This document shows, in pieces, positions 8,460 through 17,900 of a stretch of 35,135 bases of DNA. The stretch is from assembly GCA_903873945.1 (NCBI GenBank), contig CAIQQM010000194.1, positions 1-35,135 on the forward strand. The letters run 5' to 3'. The position numbers and the translations under genes were made by a program. The number at the start of each line of letters is the position of its first letter. Position 1 is the first letter of the stretch. The stretch is from an uncultured Verrucomicrobiota bacterium. Its GTDB lineage: Bacteria > Verrucomicrobiota > Verrucomicrobiia > Limisphaerales > UBA8199. Under the pieces are notes generated by a model, which was given only the letters and a program-made list of their open reading frames with translations, had not been told where the DNA came from and did no database searches.

Positions 8460-10178
8460 TCAAGCGAGGGTGTGTTTGATCAGCTCAAGAACTTTTTCGA
8501 CCGCCTGTTCTAATTTTACAGGGATGAGGGCACCCGCACGAGGTTTGACCTCGACCTCACCTTTGGCAAGGGATTTTTCCCCAATGCCGACGCGAATGGG
8601 AAAACCGACGAGCTCGGAATCCTTGAACTTCACTCCAGGCCGGTCGTTGCGGTCGTCGAGGATGACATCGACGCCGCGAGCGGTGAGGTCGGCGTAGATT
8701 TGTTCGGCGCGTTTCATGACCTCGCTGTCAGGGGCAACATTGAGCGGGGTGATGCAGACTGTGTAAGGGGCGACGCTGACGGGCCAGATGATGCCATTAT
8801 CGTCGTGGGACTGCTCGATGACAGCCTGGAGGGTGCGGGTGACACCAATGCCGTAACAGCCCATGATGGCCGGTTGCTGCTTGCCAGCTTCGTCAAGAAA
8901 TAGAGCATTGAGAGCCTGGCTATATTTGGCACCGAGCCTGAAGATGTGGCCGACCTCGATGGCGCGCTGGACTTTCAAGGGCTGGCCACATTTCAAGCAG
9001 GGTTCGCCGGCCCGAACGAGACGGAGGTCGGACCAGTGCTTGACGTGGATGTCACGGTCAACAGCGACGTGCCGAAGGTGAAAGCCGTCTTCGTTTGCAC
9101 CGGTGGTCATGCCGGCGGCGGAGCGAAGCCGTTCGTCGGCATAGACGGTGAATTTGGAAACGCCAACAGCGCCGAGGCTGCCGGGATGCGCCCCGAGGGC
9201 GGTGAAAATCTCTTCGGGTTCGGCGGGCCGGAAGGTTGCAGTGCCAAGGGCGCCGGTAAGTTTGGCTTCATTGAGCTGGTCATCCCCGCGGAGAAGAATG
9301 AGCACGATGCCGCTCTCGACCTTATAGACCAGGGTCTTGATCTGATGATCAGCGGCCACGTTGTAGGGGGCTTCAGTCAGCGCTTCGATGGTCAGGACGC
9401 CCGGAGTGGCGAATTTTTCAATAGTTGAGGGTGTGGCGTTGAGAGCCGAGGGCGCGGAGACGCGACTGGCGGCTTTCTCAACATTGGCGGCGTAACCACA
9501 GCCATCACAGAATACGACTTCGTTTTCGCCGGTTTCGGCGGGGACCATGAATTCATGGGAGAATTTGCCGCCCATAACGCCGGTATCGGCCTCGACAGCA
9601 ATGGTCTTGAGGCCGCAGCGCTGGAAAATGCGCGTGTAGGCGTCGAACATCTTGCGGTAGCTGACCTGCGAAGCCTCGTCAGTGGCGTCGAAGCTGTAGG
9701 CGTCCTTCATGATAAATTCCTTGGCGCGCATGAGGCCGAAGCGCGGGCGGATTTCATCGCGGAACTTGGTTTGGATCTGGTAGAAGTTTTTGGGCAACTG
9801 GCGATAGGAATTGATTTCGCCGGCAACAAGCGTGGTGATGACCTCTTCGTGAGTGGGACCGAGAACCCATTCTTTTTTCGCGCGGTCGCGGACTTTGAAA
9901 AGAACGTCCCTGGCGGTTTCATAGCGGCCGCTCTGCCGCCAGATTTCAGGCGGTTGCAGGGCGGGCATAAGCAGCTCGAGGGCGCCGGCACTGTTCATTT
10001 CTTCACGGACGATCTGCTCGACTTTGCGGAGGGCGCGCAAGCCAAGGGGCAGAAAGGTGTAAAGGCCGCCCGTAAGCTTGCGGATGAGGCCGGCACGCAA
10101 GAGAAGTTTATGCGAGACAATCTCCGCTTCGGCGGGAGTCTCTTTCAAAGTGGGAATGAGAGTATCAGACCAGCGCAT
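8460..10178 (-). CDS. proS: Proline--tRNA ligase (bacterial type, with editing domain)
   Basis: This cytoplasmic class II aminoacyl-tRNA synthetase charges tRNA-Pro. The 572 residues match the usual length of the bacterial long form. The family start MRWSDTLIPTLKETPAEA is present, with the GPTHEE loop at 107-112, motif 2 with the FRDEIRPRFGLMRAKEF block at 139-155, ADTGVMGGKFSHEF at 197-210, and motif 3 GIGVTRTL at 443-450, then the anticodon-binding domain from about 470. The insert from about 225 to 395 is the INS editing domain that removes misacylated alanine. It sits 33 bases upstream of the glycosyltransferase fusion gene on the same strand, which may be co-transcribed with it, although the functions are unrelated. 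Confidence 0.97.
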   Translation of the reverse strand: MRWSDTLIPTLKETPAEAEIVSHKLLLRAGLIRKLTGGLYTFLPLGLRALRKVEQIVREEMNSAGALELLMPALQPPEIWRQSGRYETARDVLFKVRDRAKKEWVLGPTHEEVITTLVAGEINSYRQLPKNFYQIQTKFRDEIRPRFGLMRAKEFIMKDAYSFDATDEASQVSYRKMFDAYTRIFQRCGLKTIAVEADTGVMGGKFSHEFMVPAETGENEVVFCDGCGYAANVEKAASRVSAPSALNATPSTIEKFATPGVLTIEALTEAPYNVAADHQIKTLVYKVESGIVLILLRGDDQLNEAKLTGALGTATFRPAEPEEIFTALGAHPGSLGAVGVSKFTVYADERLRSAAGMTTGANEDGFHLRHVAVDRDIHVKHWSDLRLVRAGEPCLKCGQPLKVQRAIEVGHIFRLGAKYSQALNALFLDEAGKQQPAIMGCYGIGVTRTLQAVIEQSHDDNGIIWPVSVAPYTVCITPLNVAPDSEVMKRAEQIYADLTARGVDVILDDRNDRPGVKFKDSELVGFPIRVGIGEKSLAKGEVEVKPRAGALIPVKLEQAVEKVLELIKHTLA

Positions 10179-10523
10179 ATAAGGTGCGAAATGTGGTATG
10201 CGGAGGGCGAGTTGTCCAATCAGAATTGAATCTGAATTGGGAAGTGACTAGCGGTTGATGACTGTGACTGGTAGCAACTGGCTGCGACAAGCTGGTTCCA
10301 AATCGCTGCAAAGAAGCGAAATTTTAGCCACAGACCGAACGTCGGCCTCGCATAAGCACAGATTCCACAGAAGGAAATGGGAATCTAAAGCACTCATGGA
10401 ACGCGGATTTTAAACAGGATAACAAAGACACCGAAGGGGGATGGACGGCAGGATGAAGGTTGAGTACAGGACTTACCTGGTGCTTTCCGCGGGGGCGCGG
10501 AACAGGGGGACACTTGCTGCCGC
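10179..10523. other. Non-coding gap upstream of proS
   Basis: This 345-base stretch separates two minus-strand genes. It should hold the proS promoter and the end of the upstream transcript. I see no gene. The segment 10325-10400 contains CACAGA-type words (AGCCACAGAC, CACAGATTCCACAGA) of the kind common in verrucomicrobial intergenic DNA. A short GC-rich hairpin near the FAH-family stop is listed separately. Confidence 0.5.
10485..10502 (-). terminator. GC-rich hairpin after the FAH-family gene (possible terminator)
   Basis: A perfect 7-bp stem (TTCCGCG / CGCGGAA) with a 4-base loop lies 21 bases past the stop of the FAH-family gene. No T-run follows in the direction of transcription, so it is not a classic intrinsic terminator and may act with Rho or be incidental. 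Confidence 0.35.
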
Positions 10524-11279
10524 TTACTTGACTGAGTTTATGAGGGGGGCCAGGCCTTGAATGCGAACTTCGAGCCGGTCGCCGGATTTGATTGGGCCAA
10601 CGCCACTGGGCGTTCCAGTAAGGATAACATCGCCCGGGAAGAGGGTCATGTTCGTGGAGATAAAGCTGACGAGCTGGTAGCAATTGAAAATCAACTCACT
10701 CGTGCTCGAGTTCTGACGCAACTGGCCATTTTGGAAGAGCTGAATAGTCAGGTCCTGCGGGTCTATCTTGGTTTCGATATACGGTCCCAAAGGCGTGAAC
10801 GTGTCAAAGGATTTGGCTCGAGCCCACTGACTTTCCCGATGCTGAATAGTGCGGTCGCTGATGTCTTCGGCAGAGGTGAAGCCAAAAATATAACGAGCGG
10901 CGGCGGCAGGGGCCACGTTGCGGATGCGCCGTCCGATGACGACGGCCAACTCGGCTTCAAAGTCAGTCCGATGGTTGGGAAACGGGATTTCTATCTTGCC
11001 GCCGTCGGGTATGAGGGAGGAAGTGGCTTTCAACCAGAACAATGGTTCTTTAGGCAAAGGTTTACCGCTCTCGCGGGCGTGGTCGGCATAGTTAAGCCCA
11101 ACAGCAATTATCTTGGATGGGATGACGGGCGTGAGGGTGCGGACGCCTTTAAGCTTCATGGGCTTCCTCTCGAACGACGGGGAACCAAAAACATCCCCAC
11201 GAACACGGTAGATTTCACCATCAACGACCTTGGCGTAAAAGATGTCGTCGCCTTTCTGAAATCGCCCGATAGCTGCCAT
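10524..11279 (-). CDS. Fumarylacetoacetate hydrolase family protein
   Basis: The 251-residue product has the FAH-family fold signatures: GLNYADHA at 61-68, the metal-ligand block DFEAELAVVIG (Glu108, Glu110), Asp139 in SAEDISDR, a lysine at 155, and TGTPSGVG at 221-228. Such enzymes cleave or decarboxylate 2,4-diketo acids with a divalent metal; members include acylpyruvases and 2-hydroxyhepta-2,4-diene-dioate isomerases. The exact substrate cannot be given; acylpyruvate or ring-cleavage products are the usual ones. The frame is open further upstream to 11579, but that part overlaps the MFS gene and is unlike the family, so I start at the ATG at 11279. It lies 113 bases downstream of the MFS transporter on the same strand. 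Confidence 0.88.
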   Translation of the reverse strand: MAAIGRFQKGDDIFYAKVVDGEIYRVRGDVFGSPSFERKPMKLKGVRTLTPVIPSKIIAVGLNYADHARESGKPLPKEPLFWLKATSSLIPDGGKIEIPFPNHRTDFEAELAVVIGRRIRNVAPAAAARYIFGFTSAEDISDRTIQHRESQWARAKSFDTFTPLGPYIETKIDPQDLTIQLFQNGQLRQNSSTSELIFNCYQLVSFISTNMTLFPGDVILTGTPSGVGPIKSGDRLEVRIQGLAPLINSVK

Positions 11280-11392
11280 ATAGCTAGCGGAACATAGCAA
11301 AAAGGCGATCCGAGCTGCAACATGAAACGGCTCCACGGGCTCAATGAGGACCCACCCTCCGGCAACATTTAGCCGTGAGTCAACTCGGATGG

Positions 11393-12769
11393 TCACCCAC
11401 GGGGCCAGAACCGAACCCAGAAGCGCTGCGGGGATTGGATCAGAATTTCGCGCAATAGTTCGTCCATACTGGCGGCTTCGGGTTCCACGAGCCGGCGAGC
11501 GAGGCAAAGGGTGACAAGGTAAACGATGGCGGCAGTTGCAAAAAAGACAGTATAATGGTTCCAAGACAGGCCAAGCCACTGCGGCGATGCCTTGCCCGCA
11601 GCGTCAATAAGCAGTCCCCACCCGATGGGCGCCAGGCCCAGAGTGACGTTGCCGACGACGGAATAGATCGCAAAGAAATGGTTTCGGCCCATGACGGGGA
11701 TGATGGCCATGGCGAGGCGGGTATGGGCCATTTGAACCAACGCGGCCAGCAATCCCATCAGGATCTGCAAGATGAGCAGCAGGGATTGATGCATGGGGAG
11801 AACTCCGCCAGAAAGCAAAACCCATCCGGCGAGAACGGCGAGCCAGGCAGCGTAGGAAAAAGTGAGGACCGGTTTGCTGCCAAGCCGGTCGAGGCGAGAG
11901 CCGAGGAACCACAAACTGCCAAGGCCGCCAAGAAAGGCAATGGAGGTAACGAGGAGGATTTTGGTTTCCGACATGCCGGCTTCGGTCTTGAGGAAGGAGA
12001 CGGTGAAGACGGTGATTCCACCATAGGCAACAGACCACGCCGCAACGGTGCAGAGCAGTTTCGAGAAGGGCGGATAGCGAACCATTTCCAGCCAAGGTAC
12101 AGGGCCTTTTGAGGCACGGGCGGGCTCGGCCATTTCCGCATCAGGCATGCGTTTCAAAGATCTCAAGCTCACAGCGCCCATGACGGCGCTGAAAGCAAAC
12201 AGGAGGGCGAATTGCCATGGGCGCGGCTCGCCGAAGAGGCAGCCGGCAGCGATGAGGAAAGTGAAAAAACTCGATAGATTTGTCACGGCAGCTTCCTTGA
12301 CGAGATATTTTCCGCGGAGGGTTGGCGGCACGAGGGCAGTAAGCCAGGGCAACCAAGCGCAGCTCGAAATGCCGCGGGAGAGGTTAAACCCGAACAACAA
12401 CATCAACATCAAGGCAAGGCGGGATTTCGCATCGAGAAACCCGCCGGTGAGAGGGACGAAAGCCATGCCGAAAATGAACAGGACACGAGTGCCCCACCCG
12501 GCATAGACGAACCGTTTAAAACCGATCCGGGAGACGTGGTTCGCAGCCGGGATCTGGAAGATGACCAGCAGGGGCATCATACCGGCAATGATGCCCAGCA
12601 CGGTGGCGCTCGCGCCCAAGCTTTTGGCGTAAAGCACCATGGGGCTGCTGAGGACTATCTGGAACGACAAGGCGTTGAACGTGGCGAACCAGAAGGCATT
12701 ATGCAGGCCGGGCGGGAAGGAAATCCGTTCCCCGGAACTGGTCGGGCTGCCTGTCTGGTTTTCTGTCAT
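11393..12769 (-). CDS. Major facilitator superfamily transporter
   Basis: A 458-residue inner-membrane protein with about twelve hydrophobic helices in two halves separated by a charged central loop (around residues 210-225). The N-terminal half has the pattern LGASATVLGIIAGM and the loop after helix 2 with a charged SRIGFKRFVYAG stretch. The fold supports a secondary transporter; the substrate is not readable. It has no ATP-binding or other soluble domain. It sits 97 bases after the TolC-like gene and before the FAH-family gene on the same strand, so a drug or organic-acid efflux role with TolC is possible, but no periplasmic adaptor gene is present. Confidence 0.85.
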   Translation of the reverse strand: MTENQTGSPTSSGERISFPPGLHNAFWFATFNALSFQIVLSSPMVLYAKSLGASATVLGIIAGMMPLLVIFQIPAANHVSRIGFKRFVYAGWGTRVLFIFGMAFVPLTGGFLDAKSRLALMLMLLFGFNLSRGISSCAWLPWLTALVPPTLRGKYLVKEAAVTNLSSFFTFLIAAGCLFGEPRPWQFALLFAFSAVMGAVSLRSLKRMPDAEMAEPARASKGPVPWLEMVRYPPFSKLLCTVAAWSVAYGGITVFTVSFLKTEAGMSETKILLVTSIAFLGGLGSLWFLGSRLDRLGSKPVLTFSYAAWLAVLAGWVLLSGGVLPMHQSLLLILQILMGLLAALVQMAHTRLAMAIIPVMGRNHFFAIYSVVGNVTLGLAPIGWGLLIDAAGKASPQWLGLSWNHYTVFFATAAIVYLVTLCLARRLVEPEAASMDELLREILIQSPQRFWVRFWPRG

Positions 12770-12866
12770 GCAGCAATTTTCCGCCTATTCATACCAAACC
12801 CGGTTCGCGCCCACACGATTTGCAGAGGGCCCACTGGAAGGAACGGGTCCCGGCAAAAGACAACGC

Positions 12867-14453
12867 TCAATGCTGCCCGAGCTGACTCGGGATATTTGCG
12901 CCCACTGCACGTTCCAGTCGGGCGCGGGCCGCCGAGTAGTCATGAAGGGCCTGGATTTGAGTCGTGCGCGCTTCTGTGAGCGCAGTCTGCGCGCTCAGGA
13001 CATCCAACTGGGTGCCGGTACCGGCGTCGTTCCGCGCCATAGCCAAGCGCACGGCTTCTTCGGCTTCCTCGACAACCTTTTCCTGGGACTTGAGCACCTC
13101 GTCAGCTTCGATGAAATTCGAATAGGCTGTGCGCACCTCGAGTTCGATGCGGCGGCTGACATCATCCAACTCGACTCCGGCACGTCCGTAAAGGGCGGTG
13201 GCCTGCTGCACCTTTCCCCGGGTCAGAAGCCCGTCAAAAATATTCCACGTCAACTGCACACCAGTAATCCAGCCATAGTCAGTATTACCAAGGTCCTGGC
13301 TTAGCATCGAATTGTGCGCATCATAGCCCACATAGGCCTGGAAGCTGGGCTTATAACCGGCTTTGGCGATGACGATATCCTCGTTACGCAATGCCTGAAC
13401 TTTCCGCAAGGAACGAAGTTCGGTGCGCAGATCGAGCGCCAGGGAAATGGCGTGCGGGAGATCCACCTTGAAGGGCTCAGCCTCCAGCTTGCCCGAAAGG
13501 GCCAGAGGAACGTCTTCAAAGGTGTCCCGGGGGACATTAAAACCAAGCAGGTTGGCAAGGTTGTTTTTGCCGATGCGGTATGTGTTCCGTGCGCGGATAA
13601 GTCGTGGCTTCGCATTGGCCAATTCAACCTGGGCGCGGAGCACATTGAAGCGCGGGACGGTACCAGCGTCAAACCGCCGCGTCGTGTCGGCCAATTCGCT
13701 CCCGAGCAACTCAACGGAAGCTTCCTGAACAGCAATCTGCTGGCGAGCGAGCAGGACATCGTAGTAGGCGAGTTCGACATCGAGCACCGTATTGGCAACC
13801 GCGGTCTGGTAATTCAACACGGACTGCTCCCGGGTCAGCCGGGCAACTCGCAACGAAGAAAGAATGCGTCCTCCTTCGTAAAGAGATTGCACAATCCTTA
13901 TCTGGGATATCCAGTTCTGGTCATTGCCGAAGCTAAAGCCAGGCTCGCCGGGAACCGTGATGATATCCGTGTCACTTCGCGCAACAGCGGAATAGCCTCC
14001 AATGATATTGATTTTAGGGACGGCGACGGCCCGGGTTTGCACGACCACACCCTCCGCAACCTCGAGATCCTTCTGCGCGCGCAAAATGTTCGGATTCCGC
14101 TGCAGTGCTGTGTTCACCGCGTCAGCCAATGAGAGAGGCTGGGTGATGAAGGCGTTTGTCAGAGGCATGGACTGGACCGCCCGGGCAGCAGGGGCGGAGA
14201 GCCATAACCCCACAAAGGCAAAGCACGTTACAACAAGCGAGGAGAACGGTGATTGGGGCAGCCGTTCATCCGGTTCATCGGACGCAGCGGCATCCATCAC
14301 GATTGGGCTGGCTTGTGCCGTGGATTCCCTGTCCGGCGGACAGACGTACATAAAGACATTGCGCGCGCCGGACTCGTTGACTCCCGTCAGTTCCATGTAG
14401 AGCCGCACCAGAGACTGCTCATCCGCCTGGTCATTCTTAACTTTGTCATTCAT
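12867..14453 (-). CDS. TolC-family outer-membrane efflux protein with an N-terminal extension
   Basis: Residues from about 106 onward match the TolC/OEP fold: LSLADAVNTALQRNPNI, then two repeats of long alpha-helical barrel segments with ELRSLRKVQALRNEDI and AVRLAMARNDAGTGTQLDVLSAQTAL-type helices ending in ARARLERAVG. Such proteins form trimeric outer-membrane channels for efflux or type I secretion. The protein is 528 residues, longer than usual, because about 70 charged residues (including SLVRLYMELTGVNESGARNV at 14-33) come before the hydrophobic export-like segment at 72-87, with a likely cleavage after Ala92. A start at Met53 (14297) would still leave an acidic leader, so neither start gives an ordinary signal peptide. 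No adaptor gene is adjacent. Confidence 0.85.
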   Translation of the reverse strand: MNDKVKNDQADEQSLVRLYMELTGVNESGARNVFMYVCPPDRESTAQASPIVMDAAASDEPDERLPQSPFSSLVVTCFAFVGLWLSAPAARAVQSMPLTNAFITQPLSLADAVNTALQRNPNILRAQKDLEVAEGVVVQTRAVAVPKINIIGGYSAVARSDTDIITVPGEPGFSFGNDQNWISQIRIVQSLYEGGRILSSLRVARLTREQSVLNYQTAVANTVLDVELAYYDVLLARQQIAVQEASVELLGSELADTTRRFDAGTVPRFNVLRAQVELANAKPRLIRARNTYRIGKNNLANLLGFNVPRDTFEDVPLALSGKLEAEPFKVDLPHAISLALDLRTELRSLRKVQALRNEDIVIAKAGYKPSFQAYVGYDAHNSMLSQDLGNTDYGWITGVQLTWNIFDGLLTRGKVQQATALYGRAGVELDDVSRRIELEVRTAYSNFIEADEVLKSQEKVVEEAEEAVRLAMARNDAGTGTQLDVLSAQTALTEARTTQIQALHDYSAARARLERAVGANIPSQLGQH

Positions 14454-14796
14454 CGGAGTTCTGTGGTTTTATCTAACATTTTTAAGGCGTGGGGAATATC
14501 TTTAATTTAGCGGACTGCTCGCGTGCCGTCACAGGGCGCATAAATCTCTGCAGGGGTTCCTGCTGTGCTCGATCCTGCTATCTATAAATACGGAGTCGCT
14601 ATTTATTGGGGGCATATCCGGTCTTATTCCTGGAACTCCAAGTCGCGCGACAGTTGGAGATTTTTCCGGAGCACAATCGGAGCACATAAAGCGTGACCGC
14701 CGCGTGGAAGCTTCGAAAAATCGGCTGGCTTTAGACAAATCCAACCGGGTATGGTGTCTATTACAGCAACGTTGCTTGATGGAAGACGAGAAAACA
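14454..14796. other. Non-coding gap between divergent TolC and small-ORF/DUF2723 genes
   Basis: About 340 bases separate these divergent genes and should hold both promoters. The stretch just upstream of the TolC gene (14466-14515) is relatively AT-rich. I see no gene, riboswitch or clear operator. The small open frame at its right end extends back to 14704, but that longer form is not favoured. Confidence 0.45.
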
Positions 14797-14916
14797 ATGG
14801 AAGACCTGGAGAATGAACTTCGGGATTGGGCGTTACAGCGTCCTTCCGCACAGTTCAAGGCCCGAATTTCAATGGTCTTGACCAGTCTCAAGACGCGAAT
14901 TCAAAGCAACCATTAA
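14797..14916 (+). CDS. Small protein (39 aa) upstream of the DUF2723 gene
   Basis: The open frame ends 6 bases before the start of the large membrane-protein gene, an arrangement typical of translational coupling. The ATG at 14797 gives MEDLENELRDWALQRPSAQ followed by a basic, amphipathic tail; in-frame starts at 14779 (45 aa) and 14704 (70 aa) also exist. The L-x2-x-LRxW-x2-RPSA pattern resembles short verrucomicrobial leader-type peptides I have seen in this group, but I cannot name a family. No signal peptide or membrane helix is visible. It may be a real small protein or only a coupling leader. Confidence 0.5.
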   Translation: MEDLENELRDWALQRPSAQFKARISMVLTSLKTRIQSNH

Positions 14917-14922
14917 CATTTT

Positions 14923-17900
14923 ATGGCAACCCCCAGACCCCTTGAACGCGGCAAATCCCCAACACCGCAAAAGCCTGCGCCCACTCCCACTCCTGCGCCG
15001 GTGCCGTTAGCACCCCTTTTCCGGAAGATCGATTGGCTGGCACTGGCCATCACATTCTCCGTGGTCGGGGTGATCTATTTTCTCACCCTAGCTCCGGAGT
15101 TGACGCTGGAAGATTCCGGAGAACTCGTGACGGGTTCTTTCTATGCCGGGATACCTCACCCCCCCGGGTACCCGGTCTGGACGATTTACAGCTGGCTTTG
15201 GACGGTTCTGGTGCCTGTTGGCAACATGGCTTGGCGAGTGGCGCTCGGAGAGGCATTTCTTGGGGCGCTGGCCTGCGGGCTCATAGCGCTGATAGTCTCC
15301 CGCGGCAGCAGCATGTTCATGGAGGGCATCGAAGAGCTCAAAGTCATGACCGGCAAATGGGAAACCGCCATTTGCATTGTTTCCGGGTTTGTCGCCGGTT
15401 TGCTCATGGGGCTGGACGGGTTTATGTGGAAGGAGTCGATCGCGGTTAATCGTATTGCCGTGACCAGCGTGCCCTGGTTCCTGATCGTTTTGGTCTGCAT
15501 CATGCGCTGGCTTTATGCGCCGCACCAATATCGTTATCTCTGCTGGGCGCTGTTCGTTTTCGGAATTTGCTTTACGACCCACCAAAGCCTCATCGTGGCT
15601 GCCATTGGAGTAGAGGTTGCCATTGCCGCGGGCAACCAGCGAATGGGCCGCGACGTACTTTTCGGGAATTTTGTAATTTACATGCTCTGCTACCTGTACT
15701 ACCAGGTCACAGGGCAGCAAATCTTCTCGAACCTTTCAAAACCCGGCCTGCTGTTGATCTTCCATGTGGTCGGTCTTGGCTCACTCCTGTCGAGCGTCTG
15801 GCTGGCAATCGTCACTAAATCAAAAGGCGTCGAAATAGCACGCAGCCTGTGCCTTCTCGCAGCCTGCTGCTTCCTCGAACTCATGCTGCTCTCCCATGAC
15901 GATTCCAGCCGCGCGATATTCTTCGGCATGGTAGGGGCTGGTTCAGCCATTGGGCTTATTTATCTGACATGGAAAACCCGGACTCTGGGACAGGAGTGGC
16001 TCTGGGTGATGCTCCTGGGGTTTCTTTGGATCGCCGGCGCCTCGTTTTACCTCTACCTGGCGGTCTCCGGCATGACCAATCCGCCGATGCAATGGGGTTA
16101 TCCGCGAACAGTCGAGGGTTTCTTCCACGCGCTAAGCCGCGGGCAGTACGAACAACCCAACCCAACGGACATCATCACTGAACCGGGCCGCTTCCTGAGC
16201 CAAGTGATCATGCTTATCACCGGCGTCGCGGGGGAGTTCACCTGGGTTTACATGTTTATTGCTTTGGTGCCATTCCTGTTCTTCTTCAGAATGCAGCGAC
16301 GCGAGCAGGCCTGGATTATTGGCTTGAGCGTCATTTACCTGTGCCTTGGCGTGTTGCTCGTCATCCTGCTCAACCCGACCCCCGACCGTTCCTCTGCGGA
16401 TCTCGTCAAGGTGTTTTTCAACAACTCCCACACCGTGGTGGCCGCCCTCATAGGCTACGGCCTGGCACTAACCGCCGCCTTCATGGCCACGCATTACCAG
16501 AGATTCCGGCGATGGGGTTTGCTGGGAGGCATTGTCGCTGTGGTACTCGCGCTTTATTGCCTTTACGATGCGACCGCCAAAACATTCTTCGGTCCTGCCG
16601 GCGAGATTCCGTTGTCAGAATTTCCGCATTGGGTCGCGACGGCCTTCGCGAAGAACCAGCTCGGCTTGCCCATTTTCGGGAATCTCGTGCTGGTAGCTGT
16701 GCCCCTGCTCTTTGTTCTCGCCCTGGTCGCCTACCGCAACCGCGCTCCGTTGCTGATCACGCTAGCGCTCTTTACGGCCATGCCTTTGTACTCGGTCTTG
16801 TCCCATTGGTATGACAGCGACCAACACAACCACTGGTTTGGCTATTGGTTCGGCCACGACATGTTCACGCCGCCCTTCAAGAGCGCCGATGGCAAACCGA
16901 TCTATCCAGAAATGACCAAAGACGCCGTGCTCTTTGGCGGCACCGACCCGGGCCGCTTCTGCCCGACTTACATCATCTTCTGCGAAAGCTTCACGCCCCA
17001 CAATTGCCAGCCTCTGGAGGACCAGCATTTTGACCGCCGCGATGTTTACATCATCACGCAAAACGCACTGGCTGACGGCACCTATCTGAACTACATCCGC
17101 GCGCATTACAACCGCAGTTTACAAATTGATCCACCGTTCTTCTCTGAACTGCTGCGCTCGGCCAAAGAAAAGGAGCTGAACTACAAGACCAATCTCATTG
17201 CCCGCCTGGCATCTCCGCTGGACACCCTGTTCGAAAATCTCGGTGGCCGCGTCGAAGAACAGCGTCGAACCTACACGTCGTGGTTTGTGGGAAACGACTT
17301 TATTGACCTGCCGGCATTTGCGGCGAAGTTGCGCCCCAGCCAGCAGCAGGCTCCGCTCTCGAAATATCTCTACGAAAACCTAAGCGCGGAAACCCAGCAG
17401 CTTCTCTCCGGCAAGGGAGATGACCTTCTCCTTCGACGCTGCCTGGCCAGAGACCTCAACGTGCTGTTGCGGCGTGAACTTGATGTCAAGCAACGCCTCG
17501 CCGCCAAGCAGCAGGAGAAGAATGAGGTGGATCAGGATATTGCCGACGGGAATACATCCGAGAGTCTGCGTCGCAAGCAACAGCAGCTCGCAAAAGAAAT
17601 CGCGGACCTATCCAACAACGGCCCGCTCTATGAACCGCAACGGTTTAAGCAGGCAACCATTTCCGAATACCTGGCTGACTTTATCCGGCAAAATCCTCAG
17701 AGCTTTACCCGTATCCGCCTCAATCGGCTTTTACTGGAAGCGGCTTACCCGAAGGAAATTGCCAAAAGCCTCGGCGGCGTTTACCCCGACCGTGAGATCT
17801 ATATCCCCACCCCCGAAGACTCCCAGCGGTGCTTTACAGATTACCTGCAGGACGCCCAAAGACGACTTCAGCTTAACCAGCTCAAACCCGGCGAGGACGT

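Noticed and set aside
13314-14132. Long open frame of 272 codons antisense to the TolC-like gene
   Set aside because: The opposite strand has clear TolC-family motifs; the antisense translation has no recognisable domain and follows from codon bias.
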